The notes below the pieces were generated by a model, which made no database searches, was not told the DNA's origin, and saw nothing but the letters and a program-made list of their open reading frames with translations. Shown here piece by piece: positions 56,249 to 64,000 of a stretch of DNA of 64,000 nucleotides. Made by a program: the position numbers and the translations under genes. Positions within the stretch are counted from its first letter, which is position 1; every line of letters begins with the position of its first letter. Source of the DNA: Cellulosimicrobium composti (GTDB lineage Bacteria; Actinomycetota; Actinomycetes; Actinomycetales; Cellulomonadaceae); NCBI RefSeq assembly GCF_009711085.1, contig NZ_WMKA01000001.1, positions 89,673 to 153,672 of the forward strand, read 5' to 3'.

Positions 56249-59200
56249 TCACGCGTCGAGGTGCACGACGGCGAGCGGATCGCCGGCGCGCACGTGGTCG
56301 CCGGGACGTACGGGGACGTCGACGACACGGCCGCCGGACGGCGCCAGGACCGGCAGCTCGAGCTTCATCGCCTCGAGCACGACCACGGGTGCGCCCTCGG
56401 TGACGCGCCGCCCCGGCGGCGACTCCACGCGCCACACGACTCCGCCCAGTGGCGCGCGCAGCACGACGCGGGACGGGTCGTCGACATCGGTGGAGCCGCC
56501 TCGGGCGCCGTCCGTGCCGGTGGCCGCCGCGGCCGGTCCGCCGCGCGCGGTCGCGCGGGCGGGGGACCCGACGAGCTCGCCCGCTTCCGCCCAGGCGGCG
56601 GCCTCGCGCTCGAACGCCGCGCGGCGCGCCGCCGCGACCGCGGCGATGTCGTCGGCCTCGCGCGCGAGGAGCGCGGCATGCTCCCGGCCGGAGAAGACCC
56701 CGTCCTCGACCGGGACCTCCAGGACTCCCGCGCGCGCCGCCGCGCGACGTTCGCCTAGCTCGTCCGGGTCGACCGGTTCCCACACGATCCGGTCGAAGTA
56801 TCGGAACAGCCACGGGACGCCCGGGCGGAACGGCGGGCGCTGCACGTGGGCCGACCAGACCGGGACGGTCCGGCCCACGAGCTGGTAGCCCCCGGGGCTC
56901 GCCATGCCGTACACGCACAGAAACGCCCCGCCCAGGCCGACCGCGTCCGACGGGGTCCAGGTGCGTGCCGGGGTGTACTTGGTCGTGAGCAGGCGGTGCC
57001 GAGGGTCGACCGGCACCGCGAGCGGGGCGCCGAGGTACACGTCGCCCAGCCCGAGGACGAGGTACTCGGCGTCGAGGACGGTACGCCGCACGTCCTCGAC
57101 GCTCGCGAGCCCGTTGGCGCGCCGGACGAAGTCGACGTTGGACGGCAGCCACGGCGCGTCGGACCGGACCCCGGCCGCGTACCGTTCGACGGCGTCCCGG
57201 ATCGCCGGGTCGTCCCAGCTCAGCGGCAGGCGGAGCACACGGCTCGGGACCTCGATCTCGGTGCTCGGGGGGAGGTCCACCTCCAGCTCGCGGAGCAGCC
57301 CCACCAGGGTGGGTACCGGCAGCACGTCGGGGTCGACGTGCAGGTGGAGCGTGCGCACCCCCGGCGTCACGTCGCGCACCCCGCGCGGAGCCGCCGCCTC
57401 GAGCCCTCGCGCGAGAGCGTGGACGCGCAGGCGGTCGTGCAGGTCCAGTCCGCCGCCGCCGTCGTACTCGACGAGCACCGCGTCGTCCGCGCCGCGCAGG
57501 TAGCGGACCGCGGGCCGGCCGTCGGCGGGCGACGTCGGCCCGCCCGTGGCGCGGACGTCGTCACCGTCGAACGCCACGGCGTCGCGACCGCGCGCGGCGC
57601 GCACCTGCGTCGGGACGCGTGCCGCCGCCCGGGCCGTGTCGTCGCGGCGCAGCCGGTCGGCGCCGTCGTCGTGGACGGTGACGAACCGCACGACGTCGCC
57701 GGGCCGCATCTGTCCGAGCTTCCACCGGGAGCCGGCGACGACGGTGAGGGCGCACACGAAGCCGCCGAGGCTGGGCCCGTCCGGGCCGAGCAGGATCGGG
57801 GTGTCCCCGCTGATGTTCAGCGCGCCGACCGAGTACGGGTTGTCGAGCACGGTGGACGGATGGAGGCCCGCGTCGCCGCCGTCGGGCCGCGCCCACGTGA
57901 GCGGGGGCCCGGCGAGCCGCACGCCCGTCCGGTCGGCGTGCGGCAGGACGCGCCACCACGACGTCCGCAGCCGCCCGAGGGCGGCGGCGGTGAGCGCCGC
58001 GGACTGCGGTCCCGTCGTCACCGCGAGCTCCCACGAGTGGCCCATCCGGGGGCGGGCGTCGGGCGGCACCGCACCGGCCGCATCGAGCCCGGGAGCGCTC
58101 GCCACCTCCTCGCCCCTGCGACGTGCCGTCCCTGGACCGGTGGTGCGAGGGTGCAGCGCGTCGCCCGCGACGAGCGCGCGCCCGGCCGGGCCGCCGACGG
58201 CGCCGAGGACGAAGGTCGCCGCCGACCCGAGGTACTCCGGGACGTCCAGACCGCCCGCCACGAGCACGTACGTCCGCAGCCCGACGGCGTGCGGGGCCCC
58301 GACCGCGAGCACGCCGCCCGCGGGGACCGCGACCGGCTCCCACTGTCGCACGGGCTCGCCGTCGACCGTCACCGGCGCAGGCGCCCCGGTGACGCACACC
58401 GTCGCCTCGTGGGAGAACCGCAGGGTCGGACCGGCAAGGGTGCACTCGAGCCCCGCCGCGCCCTCGGGGTTGCCGAGCGCGCGGTTGCCGGTCCGGAACG
58501 ACAGGTCGTCCATCGGACCCGAGGGCGGGATGCCCACGCCCCAGTAGCCCGTGCGTCCCGGCCAGTCCTGGACCGTCGTGAGGACTCCCGGGTCGAGCAC
58601 GTCGATCCAGGGTGCGGGGTCCCGCACCGTGGCGAGGGTCGCCGTGGTCGCCGTGCCTGCGACCACGGCAGGGTCCGCGAGCGCCGCGCGCAGCAGCGAC
58701 ACGTTCGTCGGGACGCCGTCGACGCCCACGTCGCCCAGCGCGTCGCGCAGCCCCGCGACCGCGGCCTCGTGCGACACGGCGCGCACGACCACCTTCGCGA
58801 CCAACGGGTCGGCGTGCGGACCGAGCTCGTCGCCCACGCTCGCGCCGGTCTCGACCCGGACCGCGGGCCGCCGGTCCGCGGTGGTGCCGCCGTCGTCCGT
58901 CGCCGCGCGCCCGGCCGGGAGGTCGAGCCGCGCGAGCGTGCCCGCGACGGGTTGGCCGTGCCGCACGTCCTCGGCGTAGACGCGCGCCTGCGCCGCCGCC
59001 CCCCGGACCGCGGGTCCCGACGGCGGCACGTCGTCGAGCACGGTCGTGTCGCCGAGGGCGAGGCGCAGCATCCAGCCCATCAGGTCGACACCGGTGACCT
59101 CCTCGGTCACGGTGTGCTCGACCTGGATCCGCGGGTTCACCTCGAGGAACGTGACCTCGCCGGAACCGACGTCGAGCAGCGCCTCCAGCGTCGCGGCGGA

Positions 59201-59995
59201 GCGCAGCCCGACGCGCGCCGCGAGGCGACGTGCGCCGTCGTGCAGGGCCCTGCGGACGCCGGGGTCGAGTCCGGGCGCGGGCGCGACCTCGACGACCTTC
59301 TGGTGGCGGCGCTGGAGCGAGCAGTCCCGGTCCCCGAGCGAGACCACACGACCCGCGCCGTCGCCGAAGAGCTGCACCTCGAGATGCCGCGCCCGGTCGA
59401 CGTGGCGCTCGACGAACAACCGCCCGGACGACCCCGGGCGCGACGACTCCCGCCGCCACGCCGCGGCGAGCGCCTCCGCGTCGCGGCACACGTGCACGCC
59501 CGTCCCGCCCCCGCCGCCCGCGTCCTTGAGCACGAGCGGGAAGCCGATCTCCTGCGCCCAGCCGAGCGCGTCCTCCAGCCCGCCCAGCACCGGCGACCCG
59601 GGCAGCACCCGGAGGCCGCACTCCTGCGCGAGCACCCGGGCGCGCGCCTTGTCGCCGAGGACGCGGAGCTGCTCGGGCGTCGGCCCCGCGAACGCCACAC
59701 CCGCCGCCTCGACCGCCGCGGCGAAGTCGGCGTCCTCCGCGCGGAACCCGTAGCCCGGGTGCAGGAGGTCCGCGCCCGCGGCGAGCGCCGCGTCGAGCAG
59801 CCGGCGACCGTCGTCGTAGGACTCGGCGACCGGAGCGGGACCGATCCGCACCGCCTGGTCCGCGAGCCGGACGTGGCGGGCGCCGCGGTCCGCGTCGGAG
59901 TGCACGGCGACGGTGCGCAGCCCGAGCCCCCGCGCGCTGCGCAGCACGCGGCAGGCGATCTCGCCGCGGTTCGCGACGAGCAGCGTGGCGGCCAT
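56249..59995 (-). CDS. uca: Urea (or guanidine) carboxylase, biotin-dependent
   Basis: The 1248-residue multidomain enzyme carboxylates urea to allophanate or guanidine to carboxyguanidine. The order is biotin carboxylase (1-460; LVANRGEIACRVLRSAR, ATP-grasp KDAGGGGGTGVHV, EVNPRIQVEHTVTEE), KipA-type domain (about 485-800; GVLTTVQDWPGRTGYWGVG), KipI-type domain (about 830-1120; PGVRTLHLHVDPD and VYGMASPGGYQLVGRTVP), and biotinyl domain with EAMKLEL, Lys1211. In YGMxSPGGYQ the variable residue is Ala here. Allophanate hydrolase and accessory genes are not in the window. A urea-type transporter operon lies beside it. Confidence 0.9.
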   Translation of the reverse strand: MAATLLVANRGEIACRVLRSARGLGLRTVAVHSDADRGARHVRLADQAVRIGPAPVAESYDDGRRLLDAALAAGADLLHPGYGFRAEDADFAAAVEAAGVAFAGPTPEQLRVLGDKARARVLAQECGLRVLPGSPVLGGLEDALGWAQEIGFPLVLKDAGGGGGTGVHVCRDAEALAAAWRRESSRPGSSGRLFVERHVDRARHLEVQLFGDGAGRVVSLGDRDCSLQRRHQKVVEVAPAPGLDPGVRRALHDGARRLAARVGLRSAATLEALLDVGSGEVTFLEVNPRIQVEHTVTEEVTGVDLMGWMLRLALGDTTVLDDVPPSGPAVRGAAAQARVYAEDVRHGQPVAGTLARLDLPAGRAATDDGGTTADRRPAVRVETGASVGDELGPHADPLVAKVVVRAVSHEAAVAGLRDALGDVGVDGVPTNVSLLRAALADPAVVAGTATTATLATVRDPAPWIDVLDPGVLTTVQDWPGRTGYWGVGIPPSGPMDDLSFRTGNRALGNPEGAAGLECTLAGPTLRFSHEATVCVTGAPAPVTVDGEPVRQWEPVAVPAGGVLAVGAPHAVGLRTYVLVAGGLDVPEYLGSAATFVLGAVGGPAGRALVAGDALHPRTTGPGTARRRGEEVASAPGLDAAGAVPPDARPRMGHSWELAVTTGPQSAALTAAALGRLRTSWWRVLPHADRTGVRLAGPPLTWARPDGGDAGLHPSTVLDNPYSVGALNISGDTPILLGPDGPSLGGFVCALTVVAGSRWKLGQMRPGDVVRFVTVHDDGADRLRRDDTARAAARVPTQVRAARGRDAVAFDGDDVRATGGPTSPADGRPAVRYLRGADDAVLVEYDGGGGLDLHDRLRVHALARGLEAAAPRGVRDVTPGVRTLHLHVDPDVLPVPTLVGLLRELEVDLPPSTEIEVPSRVLRLPLSWDDPAIRDAVERYAAGVRSDAPWLPSNVDFVRRANGLASVEDVRRTVLDAEYLVLGLGDVYLGAPLAVPVDPRHRLLTTKYTPARTWTPSDAVGLGGAFLCVYGMASPGGYQLVGRTVPVWSAHVQRPPFRPGVPWLFRYFDRIVWEPVDPDELGERRAAARAGVLEVPVEDGVFSGREHAALLAREADDIAAVAAARRAAFEREAAAWAEAGELVGSPARATARGGPAAAATGTDGARGGSTDVDDPSRVVLRAPLGGVVWRVESPPGRRVTEGAPVVVLEAMKLELPVLAPSGGRVVDVPVRPGDHVRAGDPLAVVHLDA

Positions 59996-60113
59996 CGCCC
60001 TCCCCGGGCCGGTGCGCGGACGAGGCCGCGCCTCGCCGTCGGACAGAACGGCCCCAGCCTAGAACCCGTCCGTGCCGCCCGGGCGTCGTCCGCACGACGT
60101 CAGGTCACCACGT

Positions 60114-60192
60114 CCGAACAGGCGACCCGGCAGGCCGAACAGGCGATCCCGGCGCGTCGGCCGAGCAGGAGGAGCCCGGACCACCTGTTCGG
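60114..60192. repeat. Hairpin repeat of family B, putative terminator
   Basis: CCGAACAGGCGACCCGG (60114-60130) is followed by a direct copy CCGAACAGGCGATCCCGG (60135-60152) and CCGAGCAGG (60161-60169). CCGGACCACCTGTTCGG (60176-60192) is the inverted partner of the first. Read on the minus strand it starts 11 nt after the GntR stop, so it may end the urt-gntR transcript. Confidence 0.65.
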
Positions 60193-60202
60193 CGCAGGGC
60201 CC

Positions 60203-60901
60203 TCAGACCGCGAGGGCCATGCGGGAGAGGGCTCGGGCCGCTCGTTCCATGACGACGGCGAGCGACTCGCCCACGTGCAGGTGGAGCGCGGTGCGGGCCT
60301 CGGGGAGGCGGTCGGCGAGCGCGAGCTCCAGGATCTCGATGTGCTCGTCGATGGTGATCCGGATGCGCTCGGACTCGACGAAGTCGTACATGCGCACCGC
60401 GCGCACCTTCTCGTTGACCTCGACGAGCGCCTCGGTCAGCCGCTCGTTCCCCGCGGCCCGGGACAGCACGGTGTGGAAGCGCTCGTCGAGGAGCACGAAG
60501 CTCGGGTCGGGCTCGGGCGGCGCGGCGCGCAGCTCGACCCACCGGGCGAGCTCGTCGCGCAGCGCGTCGGCGTCGTAGCGCAGCTCGGTGTTCTCGATGA
60601 TGCGCTCGACCCCGCGCAGCTCGAGGGTCACGCGCAGCTCGTAGAGGTCGCGCAGCTCGGCGAGGCTCGGCACGACGACGGCGTACCCGAAGTCGGTGCG
60701 CTGGATGAGCCCGTCGGACAGGAGCCGGGACAGCGCCTCCCGCACCGGCGTGCGCGACACCTCGAACCGCCGGCTCAGCTTGGGCTCGGTGAGCCGCTCG
60801 CGCGGGTCGACCCGGCCGTTGAGGATCTCGGCACGCAGCCGCGTGTAGACGGCGTCGCGCAGCGAGGTCGCGGCGGGTTCCGGCGCGGTCACGATGTCCA
60901 T
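60203..60901 (-). CDS. GntR family regulator, FCD type
   Basis: The 232-residue regulator has a winged helix at about residues 13-75 (RDAVYTRLRAEILNGRVDPRERLTEPKLSRRFEVSRTPVREALSRLLSDGLI) and an FCD domain (about 85-215; LRDLYELRVTLELRGVERII, FVLLDERFHTVLSRAAGNERL, IDEHIEILELAL with His and Glu/Asp metal-site positions). ATG 60901 has AGGAG 7 nt upstream. It lies between urtE and the carboxylase, all on one strand, so it probably controls one or both of them in response to a nitrogen compound (inference). It shares its architecture with the regulator beside ehuB. Confidence 0.92.
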   Translation of the reverse strand: MDIVTAPEPAATSLRDAVYTRLRAEILNGRVDPRERLTEPKLSRRFEVSRTPVREALSRLLSDGLIQRTDFGYAVVVPSLAELRDLYELRVTLELRGVERIIENTELRYDADALRDELARWVELRAAPPEPDPSFVLLDERFHTVLSRAAGNERLTEALVEVNEKVRAVRMYDFVESERIRITIDEHIEILELALADRLPEARTALHLHVGESLAVVMERAARALSRMALAV

Positions 60902-61014
60902 GCGGGGTCTCCTGGTCGTCCGTCCCGTGCGTCGTCGTCCTGCCCTGCCATCATCCCGCACCGCGGCCCCGCAGCGGTGCCGCCGGCACGCCCCACGGAT
61001 CGACGCGACGTCCC

Positions 61015-61707
61015 CTACACGGCCATCGCCGCACGGACGCTCTCCTCGGCCGCCTCCCCGCCCGCACCCCGGCTCGTCACGCGCCCGGACTGCAGCACGA
61101 CGTAGTCGCGCGCGGCGCCGAGCGCGAACCCGACGTGCTGCTCGACGAGCAGGACGGACAGCCCGCCGGCGTCGGTGAGCGTGAGGATCGCGTCCTCGAT
61201 CTCGGTGACGACGGACGGCTGGATGCCCTCGGTCGGCTCGTCGAGCACGAGCACGCGCGGGCCGGTGATGAGGGCGCGCGCGATGGCGAGCTGCTGCCGT
61301 TGGCCCCCGGACAGGAGCCCGGCGCGACGGCCGAGGAGGCCGCGGAGCGCCGGGAACAGGTCGAGCGCCTCGTCGAGGCGCCGCGGCCCTTCGCGCGACG
61401 TGTCGGCGACGAGCTGCAGGTTCTCGCGCGCCGTGAGGTCGCCGAACGACTGCTGCCCCTGCGGCACGTACGCGAGCCCGCGCCGCACACGCTGGTGGGT
61501 GGGCAGCCGGGTGACGTCCTCGCCGTCGAGCACGACGCGCCCCGACCGGGCCTTGAGCAGCCCGAGCGCGGTCCGCAGGAGCGTCGTCTTGCCGGCGCCG
61601 TTGTGCCCCAGCACGGCGGCGACGCCGCCCGCGGGCACGGTGAGGTCGACGTCGTGCAGCACCATCGTCCGGCCGTAGCCCGCGTGCAGTCCCGTCAGCT
61701 CGAGCAT
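61015..61707 (-). CDS. urtE: Urea-type branched-chain ABC importer ATPase
   Basis: The 230-residue LivF-like ATPase shows Walker A GHNGAGKT (about 34-41), PQGQQSFGDLTARENL (Q-loop plus the UrtE-like stretch), signature LSGGQRQQLAIARAL, Walker B LVLDEPTEGIQPSVV and H-loop VEQHVGFAL. LDEPTEGIQPSVV is characteristic of UrtE. ATG 61707 overlaps the urtD stop by 1 nt (TGATG), with GGAGG close upstream. Its position, last in urtA-B-C-D-E order, supports urea import. Confidence 0.92.
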   Translation of the reverse strand: MLELTGLHAGYGRTMVLHDVDLTVPAGGVAAVLGHNGAGKTTLLRTALGLLKARSGRVVLDGEDVTRLPTHQRVRRGLAYVPQGQQSFGDLTARENLQLVADTSREGPRRLDEALDLFPALRGLLGRRAGLLSGGQRQQLAIARALITGPRVLVLDEPTEGIQPSVVTEIEDAILTLTDAGGLSVLLVEQHVGFALGAARDYVVLQSGRVTSRGAGGEAAEESVRAAMAV

Positions 61708-62654
61708 CACGCCTCCTTCTCGTCGGTCGTCGTGCGCGGCGACGCGTGCGCGCCCTCGGTCGTCGACGCCGAACCTCTCCGTCTGGCGCCGCGGGTCGCG
61801 CCCGCGCTGCCGAGGTAGACCTCCTGCACGCGCGGGTCGGCCTGGACCTCGGCGTACGTGCCCTCGGCGAGCACCTGACCCAGGTGCAGCACGGTCACCG
61901 AGCTCGCGAAGGCCCGGAGGAAGTCCATGTCGTGCTCGACGACGACCACGGTCCGCTGGGCGCCGATGCGCTGCAGCAGCTCGCCCGTCTGCTCGCGCTC
62001 GGCCTGGCTCATGCCGGCGACGGGCTCGTCGAGCAGCAGCAGCCGGGCGTCCTGGACGAGCAGCATCCCGATCTCGAGCCACTGCTTCTGCCCGTGCGCG
62101 AGGATCCCGGCCTGGACGTCGCGCAGGTGCGCGAGCCCGACGGTCTCGAGCGCCTGCTCGACGGCCTCGGGCGTCGAGGACCGGCGGCGCAGGAGCGTCA
62201 GCGGACCGCGCCGAGCGCCCGCCGCGATGTCGAGGTTCTGCAGCACGCTGAGCTCCTCGAACACGCTCGCCGTCTGGAACGTGCGCCCGACACCGGCCCG
62301 CGCGATGCGGTGCGTCTTCCTGCCGAGCAGGTCGACCCCGCCGAACTGCACCGATCCCGACGCCCTGGCGAGACCGGTGATCGCGTCCACGATCGTCGTC
62401 TTGCCCGCACCGTTGGGCCCGATGAGGAACCGGAGGTCGCCCGCGGTGACGGTGAGGTCGACGCCCTGGACGGCGACGAACCCGTCGAACTCGACGCGCA
62501 GCCCGCGCACCTCGAGGTAGTCGTGCCGGAAGCGCGAGTCGTCGACGCCCAGGACGGACTGCGCGGCCTCGAGGTCGAGCCCGTCGCCCGCGACGCCGGT
62601 CTCGAGAAGCGTCTCTCCGGTGCCCGGCACCGGCCCGGTGGGTTGCGTGGTCAT
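61707..62654 (-). CDS. urtD: Urea-type branched-chain ABC importer ATPase
   Basis: The 315-residue LivG-like ATPase carries an N-terminal extension of about 45 residues. Walker [10 protein letters not shown] follows FLI, then RTHRIARAGVGRTFQTASVFEELSVLQNLDIA, signature-region ILAHGQKQWLEIGMLLVQDARLLLLDEPVAGMSQAEREQT typical of UrtD, and H-loop VEHDMDFLRAFASSVTVLH. A C-terminal Arg/Ser/Thr-rich tail is extra. Its ATG overlaps the urtC stop by 4 nt (ATGA). Confidence 0.92.
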   Translation of the reverse strand: MTTQPTGPVPGTGETLLETGVAGDGLDLEAAQSVLGVDDSRFRHDYLEVRGLRVEFDGFVAVQGVDLTVTAGDLRFLIGPNGAGKTTIVDAITGLARASGSVQFGGVDLLGRKTHRIARAGVGRTFQTASVFEELSVLQNLDIAAGARRGPLTLLRRRSSTPEAVEQALETVGLAHLRDVQAGILAHGQKQWLEIGMLLVQDARLLLLDEPVAGMSQAEREQTGELLQRIGAQRTVVVVEHDMDFLRAFASSVTVLHLGQVLAEGTYAEVQADPRVQEVYLGSAGATRGARRRGSASTTEGAHASPRTTTDEKEA

Positions 62655-63901
62655 GCGGTCCTCCCGGAGGTCGCAGGGTCGTGGTCGACGGCGGTCTGTG
62701 GTTCGACCGTCGGGTCGCCGCTGCCCGGCTCACCCGTGCGCGCCGCGCCCGGGCGACTCCCGTCGGAGGTGCCGTCGTCCCCTGGGGCGGGCGCACCGCC
62801 GTCGGGCACGGAGCCGCGGCGCGAACGGCGCCACCGCGTGAACAGCTCGGCGAGCCCGCCGGGCAGGAAGGCGACGACGAGGATGAACAGAGCACCCTGG
62901 GCGTAGATCCAGCCGGACGGGAACGCCTCGGAGAGGCTCGTCTGCGCCCAGCTCACGGCGATCGACCCGAGCACCGGGCCGAGGAGTGTCGCCCGACCGC
63001 CGATCGCGACGCCGATGAGGAACCCGATGGACGGCACGACGCCCACGTCGGCCGGCGAGATGATGCCGACGATCGGCACGAACAGCGCGCCGCCCACCGC
63101 GGCCATGAAGGCCGCGACCGCGTACGCGACGACCTTGACCTGCGCCGGGTCGTAGCCGAGGAACCGCACGCGGTTCTCCTGGTCGCGCACGGCGACGAGC
63201 AGCTCACCGAACCGCGACACCATGAGCTGGCGCGCGACGGCGACCATGACGAGCAGCGCGCCTGCGGCGAGGAAGAAGAGCATGCGCTTGTTCACCGGGT
63301 CCGCGAGGTCGTACCCGAAGAACGACCGGAACCCGTTGAGGCCGTTGGTGCCGCCCGTCGTCGCCTGCTGGCCGATGAGCAGGATCGCGAACGCCGCCGC
63401 GAGCGCCTGGGAGAGGATCGCGAAGTACGCGCCGCGCACGCGCCGCGTGAAGACGGCGAACCCGAGCAGCGCCGCGAGACCGGCAGGCACGATCGCGATG
63501 GCGAGGATCGTCACGACCGGCGACCGGAACGGCTCCCACCAGCCCGGCACCTCGCCCGAGCCGTACAGCATCATGAAGTCCGGCACGCCACCGGATCCCT
63601 CGACCGGCCCGGCGTCGGCAAGCTTGAGGTGCATCGCCATGAGGTAGGCGCCGAGGCCGAAGAACACGCCCTGCCCGAGCGTGAGCATCCCCCCGCGGCC
63701 CCACGCGAGGCCGATGCCGACGGCGACCATCGCGAGGCACAGGAACTTGCCGAGCAGGCCGAGCCGGAACGTGGAGAGCGTCGCGGGCGCGACGGCGAAC
63801 AGCAGGACCGCGGCGACGGCGAACCCGACGATCACGCGGGCGCGTGACGAGCGGTACAGGGCGGAGAGCCGCGACGGGCTCTCGGTGGTGACGGCGCTCA
63901 T
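62651..63901 (-). CDS. urtC: Urea-type branched-chain ABC importer permease
   Basis: This 416-residue LivM-like permease has about 10 helices. GIGLAWGRGGMLTLGQGVFFGLGAYLMAMHL near residue 65, GGTNGLNGF, RFGELLVAVRDQENRVRFLGYDP (coupling loop) and GRATLLGPVLGSIAVSWAQTSLSEAFPSGW match UrtC. The last 75 residues are a polar Gly/Ser/Asp-rich cytoplasmic tail. ATG 63901 overlaps the urtB stop by 4 nt (ATGA). Confidence 0.92.
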   Translation of the reverse strand: MSAVTTESPSRLSALYRSSRARVIVGFAVAAVLLFAVAPATLSTFRLGLLGKFLCLAMVAVGIGLAWGRGGMLTLGQGVFFGLGAYLMAMHLKLADAGPVEGSGGVPDFMMLYGSGEVPGWWEPFRSPVVTILAIAIVPAGLAALLGFAVFTRRVRGAYFAILSQALAAAFAILLIGQQATTGGTNGLNGFRSFFGYDLADPVNKRMLFFLAAGALLVMVAVARQLMVSRFGELLVAVRDQENRVRFLGYDPAQVKVVAYAVAAFMAAVGGALFVPIVGIISPADVGVVPSIGFLIGVAIGGRATLLGPVLGSIAVSWAQTSLSEAFPSGWIYAQGALFILVVAFLPGGLAELFTRWRRSRRGSVPDGGAPAPGDDGTSDGSRPGAARTGEPGSGDPTVEPQTAVDHDPATSGRTA

Positions 63902-64000
63902 GCGAGGCTCCTCGTCCGGACCGACACGAGGCCCTGGGGTCGCACCTGGAGGAAGACGACGATGACGACGAACACGAGCACCTTGGCGATGCTCGCCGTC
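63898..64000 (-). CDS. urtB: Urea-type ABC importer permease, C-terminal end only
   Basis: The last 33 codons of a LivH-like permease enter the window edge: ASIAKVLVFVVIVVFLQVRPQGLVS is the usual final helix and RPQGL motif of UrtB, followed by VRTRSLA and a stop. The stop overlaps the urtC ATG. The start and most of the gene lie beyond position 64000. Confidence 0.85.
   Translation of the reverse strand, partial: TASIAKVLVFVVIVVFLQVRPQGLVSVRTRSLA

Noticed and set aside
56846-61105. 1419-codon plus-strand frame opposite the carboxylase and GntR genes
   Set aside because: Spurious GC-driven frame; the minus strand encodes clear enzyme and regulator families.

Overview
The window is a 64-kb chromosomal segment of a very GC-rich Actinomycetota bacterium. 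Codon third positions are almost all G or C, and GTG (once TTG) starts are common. Several genes are typical of the phylum: an IdeR/DtxR repressor, DUF2530, DUF3027, the bacterial XPB helicase with its helicase-associated partner, a WXG100 protein and a class Ic aspartate aminotransferase. The overall feel is of Promicromonosporaceae/Cellulomonadaceae (for example Cellulosimicrobium), but that is inference from memory, not a search. No insertion sequence, prophage or CRISPR array was seen, and the segment reads as core chromosome with a few accessory patches.

Layout. 1-3.6 kb: a membrane protein, a lipoprotein, an MT0933-like small protein, tRNA-Arg(CCT) and a nucleoside hydrolase. 3.6-7.8 kb: an ehuBCD-ehuA ectoine-type ABC importer divergent from its FCD-type GntR regulator, with a clear operator between them. 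7.8-9.2 kb: thyA-folA. 9.2-13.1 kb: a MerR/aldo-keto reductase pair, NDH-2 and an NmrA-like protein. 13.2-16.1 kb: an OsmC/EcsC/SRPBCC operon and a PadR regulator with a strong palindromic operator. 16.4-19.8 kb: arginine catabolism (guanidine-modifying enzyme plus ornithine aminotransferase) and an aspartate aminotransferase. 20-23 kb: a DrrAB-type ABC exporter and a tandem universal stress protein. 23.2-25 kb: an NlpC/P60 hydrolase behind a c-di-AMP (ydaO/yuaA) riboswitch, and IdeR. 25-31 kb: serC, a MarR/MFS pair, manA and an NCS2 purine permease. 31-34 kb: an exopolysaccharide-initiating sugar transferase with a truncated UDP-glucose-dehydrogenase-like protein. 34-39 kb: a cold-shock protein, DUF3027 and sacsin-like ATPase operon, meeting DUF2530 tail to tail. 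39-41 kb: a divergent TetR/epimerase pair with overlapping palindromes. 41-46 kb: a frameshifted AbiEi/DUF559 gene bracketed by dispersed repeats, then the helicase-associated protein and XPB. 46.5-49.5 kb: a TPM-domain protein and PspA. 49.5-56 kb: an amidotransferase-like protein lacking its Cys, an NYN nuclease, a winged-helix protein, a two-component system, an HD protein and a WXG100 protein. 56-64 kb: urea (or guanidine) carboxylase, a GntR regulator and urtE-D-C-(B).

Themes. Many genes begin 6-8 nt after a TANNNT -10 box, which predicts leaderless mRNAs. Regulators (GntR, MerR, PadR, MarR, TetR, OmpR-type) carry visible dyads or direct repeats at their own promoters. Several nitrogen-acquisition functions are present: the arginine pair, the urt transporter with the carboxylase, and the nucleoside hydrolase and purine permease. 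The most unusual signals are a dispersed palindromic repeat family (core RYCGGCA/TGCCGRY) flanking the broken DUF559 gene, a 14-bp palindrome shared upstream of two envelope-type genes, and a 28-bp perfect terminator hairpin.
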